In this document: positions 1 through 6,986 of the stretch, piece by piece | Position numbering within the stretch: position 1 is the stretch's first letter | Layout of the letters: each line of letters starts with the position of its first letter | Source of the DNA: Parvibaculum sp040882025 | GTDB taxonomy: Bacteria; Pseudomonadota; Alphaproteobacteria; Parvibaculales; Parvibaculaceae | Direction of reading: 5' to 3' | DNA length: 30,257 nt | Assembly (NCBI RefSeq): GCF_040882025.1 | Contig: NZ_JBBECC010000088.1 | Location: 1 to 30,257 of the forward strand | Made by a program: the position numbers and the translations under genes | Notes under the pieces: model-generated | What the model saw: the letters and a program-made list of their open reading frames with translations, nothing else | The model's database searches: none | What the model was told of the DNA's origin: nothing

Positions 1-34
1 GATAAAGGTTTGGTTTCAATCAAAAAACGTCTGA

Positions 35-53
35 TTAACTGAATTTCAGTTAA
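35..53. repeat. 19-bp perfect inverted repeat left of the ftsB-like gene
   Basis: Arms TTAACTGAA (35-43) and TTCAGTTAA (45-53) are perfect complements around one central T. The repeat lies in an AT-rich patch downstream of the minus-strand ftsB-like gene, just before the window ends. In many alphaproteobacteria pdhA follows ftsB on the same strand, so this could be an operator or promoter element for that unseen gene. That is inference; only the symmetry is observed. Confidence 0.5.
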
Positions 54-72
54 GTAACGTTGGGGCCATGCA

Positions 73-89
73 TGACGCTCTGAGCGTCA
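73..89 (-). terminator. short hairpin right after the ftsB-like stop codon
   Basis: TGACGC (73-78) and GCGTCA (84-89) pair around a 5-nt loop, 1 nt beyond the minus-strand stop codon at 91-93. No T-run follows on the minus strand, so it is at best a weak or Rho-assisted 3' end. Confidence 0.3.
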
Positions 90-90
90 G

Positions 91-420
91 TCACTGCCGC
101 TCGAGGAAAATCACCACCTCGTTGGCGCCAGCATAGCCCAGCGCCGCACGCGCGCGCTCATCCAGCAAATCCGGATCGAGGCTTTCGGGCCGGAGCAATG
201 CCACCTGCCGATCAAGCTGCTCGCGCTGGCCGTGCAGTTCAACGAGTTGATGCTCAAGCGTGTCGACGCGATTCTGGATGCCGAGCCACGCAATAAAGCC
301 GTGGCGGCCATAGACAGCGTGATAAGCAAAGTAGCTAAGGACCACGAGGCAGACGAGCGGGATCAGCGCCTGTCGGAGGCGCAGCGGCTCACGCGTTCGA
401 ATCAGTAGTTCGGTATCCAT
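91..420 (-). CDS. FtsB/DivIC-family septum formation initiator
   Basis: A 109-residue bitopic membrane protein. A short basic N-terminus (RTREPLRLRQ) precedes one membrane helix near residues 18-35 (LIPLVCLVVLSYFAYHAVYG). A periplasmic coiled coil follows (about residues 45-75, with VDTLEHQLVEL and QREQLDRQV), then the family-typical tail with LDPDLLDERAR and LGYAGANEVVIF. Family members work in the divisome, where FtsB bridges FtsL and FtsQ. The ATG at 420 is preferred because it gives the usual N-terminus; a TTG at 450 would add ten residues without an obvious ribosome-binding site. It lies 70 nt downstream of eno on the same strand, the usual alphaproteobacterial order. The family call is firm; the FtsB role is inferred. 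Confidence 0.88.
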   Translation of the reverse strand: MDTELLIRTREPLRLRQALIPLVCLVVLSYFAYHAVYGRHGFIAWLGIQNRVDTLEHQLVELHGQREQLDRQVALLRPESLDPDLLDERARAALGYAGANEVVIFLERQ

Positions 421-490
421 ACCCAGCAGGGAATCACATAGCGATTCCAATGGTCAAGCGGCATTTACACAGCTGGGCGAAAACCGACAC

Positions 491-1765
491 TCAGCCCTTC
501 AACACGCTCCGCCCGGCATACTCGGCCGACGGCCCGAGCAGTTCCTCGATACGGATGAGCTGATTGTACTTCGCCAGACGATCGGAGCGCGCCAGCGAGC
601 CGGTCTTGATCTGCCCGCAGTTGGTTGCAACCGCGAGATCGGCGATCGTGGAATCTTCGGTTTCGCCGGAACGATGCGACATCACGGCCGTATAGCGCGC
701 CTTATGCGCCATTTCGACGGCTCCCAACGTTTCGGTCAGCGAGCCGATCTGGTTGACCTTCACGAGGATCGAGTTCGCCGTGCCGCTGGCGATACCGTCG
801 GCGAGGCGCGTCGTGTTGGTGACGAAGAGATCGTCGCCGACAAGCTGCACCTTTGCGCCAATGCGGTCGGTCAGGGCCTTCCAGCCATCCCAGTCGTCCT
901 CGGCCATGCCGTCTTCGATGGAGATAATCGGGTAATTGGCGACGAGCTTTGCCCAGTAGTCGACCATGCCGCCGGCATCGAGCTTCTTGCCCTCGCCTTC
1001 GAGGTGGTAGACGCCGTCCTTAAAGAACTCGGTCGATGCCGCGTCGATCGCCAGATATATGTCCGTGCCGGGCTTGTAGCCCGCCTTCTCGATCGCCTTC
1101 ATCACGAAGCCGAGTGCATCCTCGGTCGAGGCGAGATTGGGCGCGAAGCCACCTTCGTCGCCGACATTGGTGTTGTGGCCCGCCGCTTTCAGTTCAGCCT
1201 TCAATGTGTGGAAAACTTCCGCGCCCATGCGCACTGCATCGGCAAGTGAACCGGCGGCGACCGGCATAATCATGAATTCCTGGATGTCGATCGGATTGTC
1301 GGCGTGCTGACCGCCGTTGACGATATTCATCATCGGCACCGGCAGAATACGCGCCGCGGGGCCCCCGAGATAACGGAAAAGCGGCTGATCGAGCGAGGCT
1401 GCTTCGGCCTTGGCGACGGCAAGCGAAACACCAAGGATTGCATTGGCGCCGAGACGTGCCTTGTTGGGCGTGCCATCAAGCTTGCACATCGTGCTGTCGA
1501 TCAGAATCTGTTCGCCGGCCTCCATGCCGCCGATGGCATCAAAAATCTCGCCATTGACCGCCTCTACCGCCTTCAGCACGCCTTTGCCCTTGTAACGCGG
1601 GCCGCCGTCGCGCAATTCGACGGCCTCATGCGCGCCAGTAGACGCGCCGGACGGCACCGCAGCGCGGCCGAGCGCACCGTCCTCAAGCAGCACATCCACC
1701 TCGACGGTCGGGTTGCCCCGGCTGTCCAGAATTTCCCGGCCGATAATGTCGATGATGGCAGCCAT
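491..1765 (-). CDS. eno: enolase (phosphopyruvate hydratase)
   Basis: Interconverts 2-phosphoglycerate and phosphoenolpyruvate in glycolysis; cytoplasmic, Mg-dependent and part of the RNA degradosome in some bacteria. The protein has 424 residues, normal for bacterial enolase. The N-terminal domain carries SRGNPTVEVDV and the substrate-loop motif PSGASTGAHEAVELRDG. The barrel domain shows the NVGDEGGFAPN glutamate region, metal ligands in SIEDGMAEDDW and VGDDLFVTN, the catalytic lysine in LVKVNQIGSLTE, and MSHRSGETED. The ATG at 1765 follows GGAGCGGAC, a good ribosome-binding site. It is co-oriented with the ftsB-like gene. The usual upstream partner kdsA is about 9.4 kb away here, beyond an accessory block. 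All active-site motifs look intact. Confidence 0.98.
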   Translation of the reverse strand: MAAIIDIIGREILDSRGNPTVEVDVLLEDGALGRAAVPSGASTGAHEAVELRDGGPRYKGKGVLKAVEAVNGEIFDAIGGMEAGEQILIDSTMCKLDGTPNKARLGANAILGVSLAVAKAEAASLDQPLFRYLGGPAARILPVPMMNIVNGGQHADNPIDIQEFMIMPVAAGSLADAVRMGAEVFHTLKAELKAAGHNTNVGDEGGFAPNLASTEDALGFVMKAIEKAGYKPGTDIYLAIDAASTEFFKDGVYHLEGEGKKLDAGGMVDYWAKLVANYPIISIEDGMAEDDWDGWKALTDRIGAKVQLVGDDLFVTNTTRLADGIASGTANSILVKVNQIGSLTETLGAVEMAHKARYTAVMSHRSGETEDSTIADLAVATNCGQIKTGSLARSDRLAKYNQLIRIEELLGPSAEYAGRSVLKG

Positions 1766-1838
1766 GTCCGCTCCGTCTCTCTCAGCTTGCAGATGGCGGT
1801 TTCATAGCGGAGAGGGGGCGGCAGCGAAAGGGCCTAAT

Positions 1839-1850
1839 CCCGGATCCGGG
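1839..1850. repeat. 12-bp palindrome just after the padR stop codon
   Basis: CCCGGATCCGGG is self-complementary and touches the minus-strand stop codon at 1851. It could be the 3' hairpin of the padR transcript, but it is short and has no T-run. A related palindrome (CCCGGATCGATCCGGG) occurs at 16743-16758. Confidence 0.3.
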
Positions 1851-2408
1851 TCAGTCGGCGGAAATAGCCCTCAGCGGCGCCTCGTCCGGACAGCTTTTCA
1901 GCAATTCCGCACCATGCGCGACGATATAGTCGCGTTGCGCTTCCATCATCGCCCGGCCGAAGCCGATACAGAATCGCTGGCCCTCGCGCAGCGTGCCGTC
2001 GTCCTCGGCGTCGCGCCGGTCGAGATCGAGCAGCACTGCGTTGGTGTCGGCGAGCCGCTGGTCGAGCAACTCCTTCACCCGCCAGCGCGGCAGAAAGGGC
2101 ACAAAACTCAATATGAAGATGAATTCGGAACGCAATCGGTGGCGGGCATCGCCCGTCATCAGCGCGCGAAGACATGCCTCCCGCCCCGCATCCGTTAGCT
2201 CGTAGATCTTCTTGTTGGGCCGATTGTCTTGCTCGACCTTGCGGAAAGTGACGAGCCCCTCCGCCGCCAGCTCGGTCAAAGCCGGGTAGAGATTCGAGAG
2301 GCTGACATCGAGCAGCGTCGAGACCTCATTTTCCATGACCTTCTTGATGTCATAGCCCGTGGCAGGTCCCCCCATGAGGACACTGAGCAACAGTTCCTTG
2401 GTATTCAA
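1851..2408 (-). CDS. PadR-family transcriptional regulator
   Basis: A 185-residue protein with an N-terminal winged helix (about residues 1-75): the start MNTKELLLSVLMGGPATGYDIKK, then SLSNLYPALTELAAEGLV (recognition helix) and the wing NRPNKKIYELTDAGR. The C-terminal half (about 90-175) is helical and resembles the PadR C-terminal dimerisation domain (LDQRLADTNAVLLDLD). The start is TTG at 2408. It is preferred because GGGGAGGG sits just upstream and the N-terminus then matches the family. The gene is divergent from the DUF1302 gene at 2675, and the shared 266-nt gap holds a 26-bp perfect palindrome. By family habit it probably represses itself and the DUF1302 gene in response to a small molecule. 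The ligand cannot be told from sequence. Confidence 0.9.
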   Translation of the reverse strand: MNTKELLLSVLMGGPATGYDIKKVMENEVSTLLDVSLSNLYPALTELAAEGLVTFRKVEQDNRPNKKIYELTDAGREACLRALMTGDARHRLRSEFIFILSFVPFLPRWRVKELLDQRLADTNAVLLDLDRRDAEDDGTLREGQRFCIGFGRAMMEAQRDYIVAHGAELLKSCPDEAPLRAISAD

Positions 2409-2479
2409 TCCGCGCCCTCCCCGACAGCAGATTAGAACGCTTGCAGATGGCGTTCTTTCGAGATATGCAATTTTTTATT

Positions 2480-2505
2480 AGGTTTTTTATACCTATAAAA
2501 AACCT
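2480..2505. promoter_or_regulatory. perfect palindrome, candidate PadR operator
   Basis: Arms AGGTTTTTTATA (2480-2491) and TATAAAAAACCT (2494-2505) are exact complements around CC. The site lies in an AT-rich island (about 2460-2520) within the padR/DUF1302 intergenic region. It carries -10-like hexamers on each strand (TATACC and TATAAA). A dimeric winged-helix repressor bound here would block both promoters. The symmetry is observed; assignment to this PadR protein is inferred from position. Confidence 0.6.
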
Positions 2506-2674
2506 TCTCATAAAAGATTGACCTATCGTGAAGCTCCTCCTCGATCTTCGCAAAAGGTCAGCATCCCTCACCACCTGATGGCCGGTTCCGGCGGAGCCGG
2601 CCGTCACCTTTCAAATCCGCCGTGAAGAATCGAGCCAAGCGGCCGAATCCATCCAAGCGGGAGGAACTAGCAAA

Positions 2675-4567
2675 ATGACAGTATCGACAGGAACGCGGCC
2701 TGTCACGATTGAACCGGCGCTACGCAAAAGCAGCATAACCGGGACATGGGCCAGCGTGGCGGCCGCTCTCTTCGCATTCGGGGCCTTCGCTGCGTCGGAC
2801 GCTTCGGCGGCGTCCTACAAATTCGGTGAAGTGAACTTCTCGATCGACACCACGATTTCCGCCGGCGCGACGATGCGCACCAGCGGCCGCGATTGCGAGC
2901 GGATATCGCTGGCGAATGGCGGTTGCGCGTCGGGAGCCAAAGCGACCGGCGTCAACTCCGACAATGGCAACCTCAACTTCGATCGCTGGGATTTTACCAA
3001 CGCAATTGCTCGCGCGACGATGGACATCCAGACGACGTGGGAGAATTACGGCGCGTTCATTCGTCCCCGCGCCTATTACGACCTCGTCTATGCCAACAAC
3101 AACATGCGCTTTCGCGATCTGACGTCGAGCGCCCGCGATGAACTCGCTTACGATTTCGAAATTCTCGATGCCTTCGTCTATGCGAATTACGACATCGGCA
3201 ATATCCCGACATCGATACGCTTCGGCAAGCAGGCGTTGAACTGGGGCGAGAGCCTGTTCATTCCCGGCGGCATCAACGCCTTTCAAGCGATCGACGTAAC
3301 GGCACTGCGCCTTCCGGGATCGGAGCTGCGCGAAGCCCTGACGCCGATGCCGATTCTCTTTGCCTCGGCCGGCGTGACTCCCAACCTCACCGTCGAGGCG
3401 TTCTGGCAGTTCGCTTACGAAGAGACAAAGATCGATCCGGCCGGATCGTTCTTTTCCACCGACGACATCGCCGGTCCGGGATCGTTGCCGGCTTACTCGG
3501 TTCCGATCGATGATAGTCAGGGAATTGCCGCCATCACCTTGCAGAGGAGCGCCGATCGCGGCCAGAACGACACCGATCAGTTCGGCGCCGCGGTTCGCTA
3601 TTTTGCGCCCGATCTCGGCACCGGCACCGACTTCGGTCTATACTTTGTGCGCTACTCGAGCCGCCTGCCGTTCCTCGGCTTCCAGAACGGCCCGCGCAGC
3701 TTCGCTCAGGTCTGTAACGACCTCTTCGCCGGCCCCTGTACCACACCCGCGCAGGCCAACGCTGCCTTTGTGACCGGCGCCAACGACGGCACCTATTTCT
3801 ACAACTTCCCTAGCCGCATCGACACGCTTGGCGCCAGCTTCAACACCAATGTCGCCGGTACCGCGCTCGCGGGCGAATTGTCCTTCACGCCGGACATGCC
3901 GCTTGCGATTTCGGACGCGGAACTTAATGCCTCGCAGTTCGACGGCCTGGGTGCTTCCGGCACTCTGTCCGGCGGCCTGTCGCCGCGTTGGGCGTCGATC
4001 GCACCCGCCGGCCCCGGCGAGGCGACCCTGACGCATTTCGAGCTTGAAACATGGCAGGGTCAGTTCAACACGATCACCTCGTTCTCGACCAGCGATCCAA
4101 TCCCCGATCTGCTCGGCGCGCAGAGCGGCGTCTTCGTCTTCAACGGCGGCTTCGTCTACGTACCGGACGCAGGCGACTATCCGCTGAGCACCAGCGGTCG
4201 CGTTGCAGGCATCCGCAACCCGTTTGCGGCGGCGCTGCTCGCAAATGGTTCCACCGATCCGAGATATGCCACCAGCTTCTCGACCGGCTACCGGGCATTG
4301 CTGTCGGTCGACTACACCAATCCCTGGAACCTGCCGATCACGCTCAGCCCGAATATCGGCTGGCGCCACGACACGAGCGGTTATTCACCCGGCCCCATTA
4401 CGGCGGGCTACGTCAAGGGGCTGAAGCAGGTCTCGCTGGGTGTCAATATCGACTACCAGAGCACCTGGCGCGGCAGCATCAGCTACGTCAACAGCTTTGG
4501 CGGCGGTTTCGAACCGAAGACGACCGACCGCGATTTCGTGATGGCGAACCTCTCGTACTCGTTCTGA
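2675..4567 (+). CDS. DUF1302-family outer-membrane protein
   Basis: A 630-residue exported protein. A rather long N-terminus leads into a signal-peptide core (VAAALFAFGAFAASDASA, about residues 26-43) with likely cleavage after ASA. The mature part begins YKFGEVNFSIDTTISAGATMRT and keeps the DUF1302 landmarks: NLNFDRWDFTNAIARATMD, an AFVYANYD block, and the very typical FGKQALNWGESLFIPGGIN segment (about 185-205). Alternating strands fill the rest, ending in FVMANLSYSF, a terminal-Phe beta-barrel signature. Family members are found with genes for uptake or breakdown of hydrophobic compounds, often beside a DUF1329 gene; none is seen here. A strong GGGAGGAA lies 8 nt before the ATG. It is divergent from padR and ends at a strong terminator, so it is monocistronic. 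The substrate is unknown. Confidence 0.9.
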   Translation: MTVSTGTRPVTIEPALRKSSITGTWASVAAALFAFGAFAASDASAASYKFGEVNFSIDTTISAGATMRTSGRDCERISLANGGCASGAKATGVNSDNGNLNFDRWDFTNAIARATMDIQTTWENYGAFIRPRAYYDLVYANNNMRFRDLTSSARDELAYDFEILDAFVYANYDIGNIPTSIRFGKQALNWGESLFIPGGINAFQAIDVTALRLPGSELREALTPMPILFASAGVTPNLTVEAFWQFAYEETKIDPAGSFFSTDDIAGPGSLPAYSVPIDDSQGIAAITLQRSADRGQNDTDQFGAAVRYFAPDLGTGTDFGLYFVRYSSRLPFLGFQNGPRSFAQVCNDLFAGPCTTPAQANAAFVTGANDGTYFYNFPSRIDTLGASFNTNVAGTALAGELSFTPDMPLAISDAELNASQFDGLGASGTLSGGLSPRWASIAPAGPGEATLTHFELETWQGQFNTITSFSTSDPIPDLLGAQSGVFVFNGGFVYVPDAGDYPLSTSGRVAGIRNPFAAALLANGSTDPRYATSFSTGYRALLSVDYTNPWNLPITLSPNIGWRHDTSGYSPGPITAGYVKGLKQVSLGVNIDYQSTWRGSISYVNSFGGGFEPKTTDRDFVMANLSYSF

Positions 4568-4596
4568 ACGAGCTATCGCCGTTAACCGCAAATACC

Positions 4597-4632
4597 AGCC
4601 CCGGAGAGCTTTGCTTTCCGGGGCTTTCCTTT
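4597..4632 (+). terminator. intrinsic terminator of the DUF1302 gene
   Basis: AGCCCCGGAGAG (4597-4608) pairs with CTTTCCGGGGCT (4614-4625) in a 12-bp stem with one G-T pair and a 5-nt loop, followed by TTCCTTT. It starts 29 nt after the stop codon. Confidence 0.9.
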
Positions 4633-4661
4633 GGATGTCTTTCGGCGGCTTGACGCAAGGG

Positions 4662-4698
4662 GATCGCTCCTGTTCAACACCACCGGAACGGAGCGATC
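4662..4698 (+). promoter_or_regulatory. queC leader inverted repeat covering the ribosome-binding site
   Basis: GATCGCTCC (4662-4670) pairs perfectly with GGAGCGATC (4690-4698), and GTTC (4672-4675) pairs with GAAC (4686-4689). Together they give a 13-bp stem with one bulged T and a 10-nt loop. The 3' arm contains GGAG (4690-4693), the ribosome-binding site of queC, whose ATG is 5 nt beyond the stem. If transcribed, this hairpin would hide the site. A weak promoter (TTGACG at 4650-4655, 17 nt, TTCAAC at 4673-4678) would instead make the repeat a DNA operator over the -10. No known preQ1 riboswitch class was recognised. Confidence 0.6.
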
Positions 4699-4702
4699 GG
4701 CG

Positions 4703-5416
4703 ATGACGACAGTAAAAAAAACCAAGGCGCTTGTACTTTTCTCAGGCGGACAGGACTCAACGGTCTGCCTCGCCTGGGCGCTGGCGCGCCATGAGAGTGT
4801 CGAGACGGTCGGCTTCGATTACGGCCAGAGCCATGCGGTCGAGCTTTCCTGCCGGAAAACGCTCAGGGCCGGCCTCGCCGCCCTGTCGCCTGACTGGGCG
4901 GCGCGGCTCGGCCCCGATCACACGATTTCACTCCCGGAACTTGGGACCATCAGCGAAACTGCGCTGACCCGCGAAGTTGAAATCGAAATGGGCGTGAACG
5001 GCTTGCCCACCACTTTCGTACCGGGGCGGAACCTGCTGTTTTTCACTTATGCGGCGGCGCTGGGTTACCGCCGGGGAGCGCCGGTGCTGGTCGGCGGTAT
5101 GTGCGAGACCGACTATTCGGGCTATCCCGATTGCCGTGCCGACACGATCGCGACGCTCGAACGGGCTATTTGTCTCGGCATGGACCGGGAATTCAGGCTT
5201 GAAACGCCCTTGATGCGGATCGATAAAGCCGCCACATGGCAGCTCGCCGAGAAACTCGGCGGCAAGGCGCTGGTCGACCTGATTGTCGAGGAAAGTCATA
5301 GCTGCTATCGCGGCGACCGGTCGAAGCGCCACGACTGGGGCTATGGCTGCGCTGCCTGTCCGGCTTGCGAACTGCGCGCGCGCGGATATACCACTTATAT
5401 GGCCAGCAAGACCTAG
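4703..5416 (+). CDS. queC: 7-cyano-7-deazaguanine synthase QueC
   Basis: Converts 7-carboxy-7-deazaguanine to preQ0 with ATP and ammonia, the third step specific to queuosine synthesis. The 237-residue protein has the PP-loop SGGQDS near residues 14-19 (ALVLFSGGQDSTVCLAWAL), then FDYGQSHAVEL, FVPGRNLLF and a GGMCETDYSGYPDCR block. The C-terminal zinc site uses four cysteines in SCYRGDRSKRHDW followed by GCAACPACELRARG. The ATG at 4703 is chosen because ALVLFSGG then sits at the usual distance from the start; an upstream in-frame TTG at 4631 overlaps the preceding terminator region. It is first in queCEDF, with queE 11 nt downstream. Confidence 0.97.
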   Translation: MTTVKKTKALVLFSGGQDSTVCLAWALARHESVETVGFDYGQSHAVELSCRKTLRAGLAALSPDWAARLGPDHTISLPELGTISETALTREVEIEMGVNGLPTTFVPGRNLLFFTYAAALGYRRGAPVLVGGMCETDYSGYPDCRADTIATLERAICLGMDREFRLETPLMRIDKAATWQLAEKLGGKALVDLIVEESHSCYRGDRSKRHDWGYGCAACPACELRARGYTTYMASKT

Positions 5417-5427
5417 AGAACGAGACG

Positions 5428-6060
5428 ATGTATTCGGTGAAGGAAATTTTCTACACGTTGCAAGGCGAAGGTGCGAATGCCGGGCGCGCGGCCGTGTTCT
5501 GCCGTTTCGCAGGCTGCAATCTCTGGTCGGGCCGCGAGGAAGATCGCGCAGCCGCGGTCTGCACGTTTTGTGATACGGATTTCGTCGGCACGGATGGCGA
5601 AGGCGGTGGCAAGTTCAAGACCGCCAACGAGCTTGCGGTCGCCATTGAGAAAACCTGGGCAAGCGGCGCGGCGCATGAACGCTTTGTCGTCTGCACGGGC
5701 GGCGAGCCGCTGCTGCAACTCGACGAAGCGCTTGTCGATGCGCTTCACGCGCGCGGCTTCGAGATTGCCGTCGAGACCAACGGCACGATCGAAGCTCCCG
5801 CCGGGCTCGACTGGATTTGTGTCAGCCCCAAGGCCGACGCCGAACTGAAACAGGTATGCGGGCACGAGTTGAAGCTCATCTATCCGCAGGAGACGGCGAC
5901 ACCCGATCGTTTCGAGGGTCTCGACTTCCGGCATTTCTTTCTTCAGCCGATGGACGGCACGCAAACCGAAGAGAACACGCGGGCGGCAACGGCCTATTGC
6001 CTTGCACATCCGAAATGGCGTCTAAGCCTGCAGACGCACAAAATGATCGGCATTCCATGA
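5428..6060 (+). CDS. queE: 7-carboxy-7-deazaguanine synthase QueE (radical SAM)
   Basis: Radical-SAM enzyme that contracts 6-carboxytetrahydropterin to 7-carboxy-7-deazaguanine. The 210-residue protein opens with YSVKEIFYTLQGEG, the family start. The [4Fe-4S] cysteines are C30, C45 and C48, spaced C-X14-C-X2-C, a variant spacing known in part of the QueE family rather than the classic CX3CX2C. VVCTGGEPLLQ (SAM-binding GGE), EIAVETNGT and CVSPK follow as expected, then the C-terminal FFLQPMDG and WRLSLQTHKMIGIP. The ATG at 5428 is 11 nt after queC. Its last codons overlap queD by 4 nt (ATGA), which points to translational coupling. Confidence 0.96.
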   Translation: MYSVKEIFYTLQGEGANAGRAAVFCRFAGCNLWSGREEDRAAAVCTFCDTDFVGTDGEGGGKFKTANELAVAIEKTWASGAAHERFVVCTGGEPLLQLDEALVDALHARGFEIAVETNGTIEAPAGLDWICVSPKADAELKQVCGHELKLIYPQETATPDRFEGLDFRHFFLQPMDGTQTEENTRAATAYCLAHPKWRLSLQTHKMIGIP

Positions 6061-6428
6061 CCCGTATCTACAAAGAGTTCCATTTCGATGCCGCGCACTT
6101 TCTTCCCTATGCGGAAGAAGGTCATCCGAACCGCCGCATGCACGGACACTCGTTTCGCGTCGTCGTGTGGTTGAAAGGCCGACCCGCGCCGGAAACCGGC
6201 ATTGTGCGCCATTTCGAGGATGTCGAGCGCGAGGTGCTGGCGGTTCGCGAGAAACTCGACCATCATCTGCTGAACGAGATCGCGGGCCTCGAGTTTCCGA
6301 CACTGGAACGGATCGCGGCCTGGATATGGAACAAACTCGCAAGGCCGCTGCCCGAAATCGCGCGTGTCGAGGTGCATCGCAGTTCCTGCCGCGAGGGCTG
6401 CGTCTATGACGGGCCGGAGGAGGAATGA
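6057..6428 (+). CDS. queD: QueD/6-pyruvoyl-tetrahydropterin synthase family protein, atypical active site
   Basis: By context this should make 6-carboxytetrahydropterin from dihydroneopterin triphosphate, the substrate of QueE. The 123-residue protein keeps the family frame: zinc histidines H14, H29 and H31 (FDAAHFLP and MHGHSF), the D68-H69 pair in KLDHHLLNEI, PTLERIAAWIW, and a CxxxC tail in SCREGCVYDG. Two expected residues are absent. Where E. coli QueD (recalled sequence) has the catalytic Cys27 in GHKCGRLHGH, this protein has Asn25 in GHPNRRMHGH. The pterin-anchoring Glu before the CxxxC tail is Arg or Ser. It overlaps queE (ATGA) and queF (ATGA), so it is coupled within the operon. It is either an active variant or changed in chemistry; the family call is firm, the exact reaction less so. 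Confidence 0.85.
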   Translation: MTRIYKEFHFDAAHFLPYAEEGHPNRRMHGHSFRVVVWLKGRPAPETGIVRHFEDVEREVLAVREKLDHHLLNEIAGLEFPTLERIAAWIWNKLARPLPEIARVEVHRSSCREGCVYDGPEEE

Positions 6429-6889
6429 TGGCGAAAAGGCCGACAGGACTGAAACAACTCGGCAAGGCCGCGCCCCTGCCCGCCTCCCCCGACAAGGCGG
6501 TACTTGAGCGGGTCGCCAATCCGCATGCCGACACCGACTATGTGGCGCGCTTCGCCGTGCCCGAATTCACCTCGATCTGCCCCGTCACCGGTCAGCCCGA
6601 TTTCGCGCATCTCGTCATCGACTATGTGCCCGGCAAATGGCTCGTCGAGTCGAAATCGCTGAAGCTCTATATGCAGTCATTCCGTAACCATGGCGCGTTT
6701 CACGAGGACTGCACGGTCGCCATCGGCAAGCGGCTTGTCGATACGCTGAAGCCGAAATGGCTGCGCATCGGGGGTTACTGGTATCCGCGCGGTGGTATCC
6801 CCATCGACGTCTTCTGGCAGAAAGGCAAGCTTCCGGCCGGCATCTGGGTGCCGGACCAGGGCGTCGAGCCCTACCGCGGGCGTGGTTAG
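6425..6889 (+). CDS. queF: NADPH-dependent 7-cyano-7-deazaguanine reductase QueF
   Basis: Reduces the preQ0 nitrile to the preQ1 amine, the last step before insertion into tRNA. At 154 residues it is the short single-domain (YkvM) type. The catalytic Cys lies in FTSICPVTGQPDFA, with the partner Asp seven residues on. The family NADPH motif is ESKSLKLYMQSFRNH, and the protein ends GYWYPRGGIPIDVFWQ...PDQGVEPYRGRG. The start overlaps the queD stop as ATGA; a second ATG directly follows at 6428. It closes queCEDF. folE and tgt/queA/queG are not in the window. No clear terminator is seen before the kinase gene. Confidence 0.97.
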   Translation: MMAKRPTGLKQLGKAAPLPASPDKAVLERVANPHADTDYVARFAVPEFTSICPVTGQPDFAHLVIDYVPGKWLVESKSLKLYMQSFRNHGAFHEDCTVAIGKRLVDTLKPKWLRIGGYWYPRGGIPIDVFWQKGKLPAGIWVPDQGVEPYRGRG

Positions 6890-6893
6890 ACAG

Positions 6894-6908
6894 TTAACAC
6901 GACATTAA
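6894..6908. promoter_or_regulatory. CtrA-type binding site TTAA-N7-TTAA
   Basis: TTAA at 6894-6897 and TTAA at 6905-6908 are separated by exactly 7 nt, the full CtrA half-site spacing known from Caulobacter and relatives. It lies 79 nt upstream of the histidine-kinase start and 4 nt after the queF stop. No other pair with this spacing was found in the window. CtrA control is inferred from consensus and position. Confidence 0.6.
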
Positions 6909-6986
6909 GTTTTCGGGCTCTAGCCTCTGTTTGGGGGCGCGTACGCGATCGGCATTTTTCCGGCCGCGTCAACGGAGTGCTCCGAC

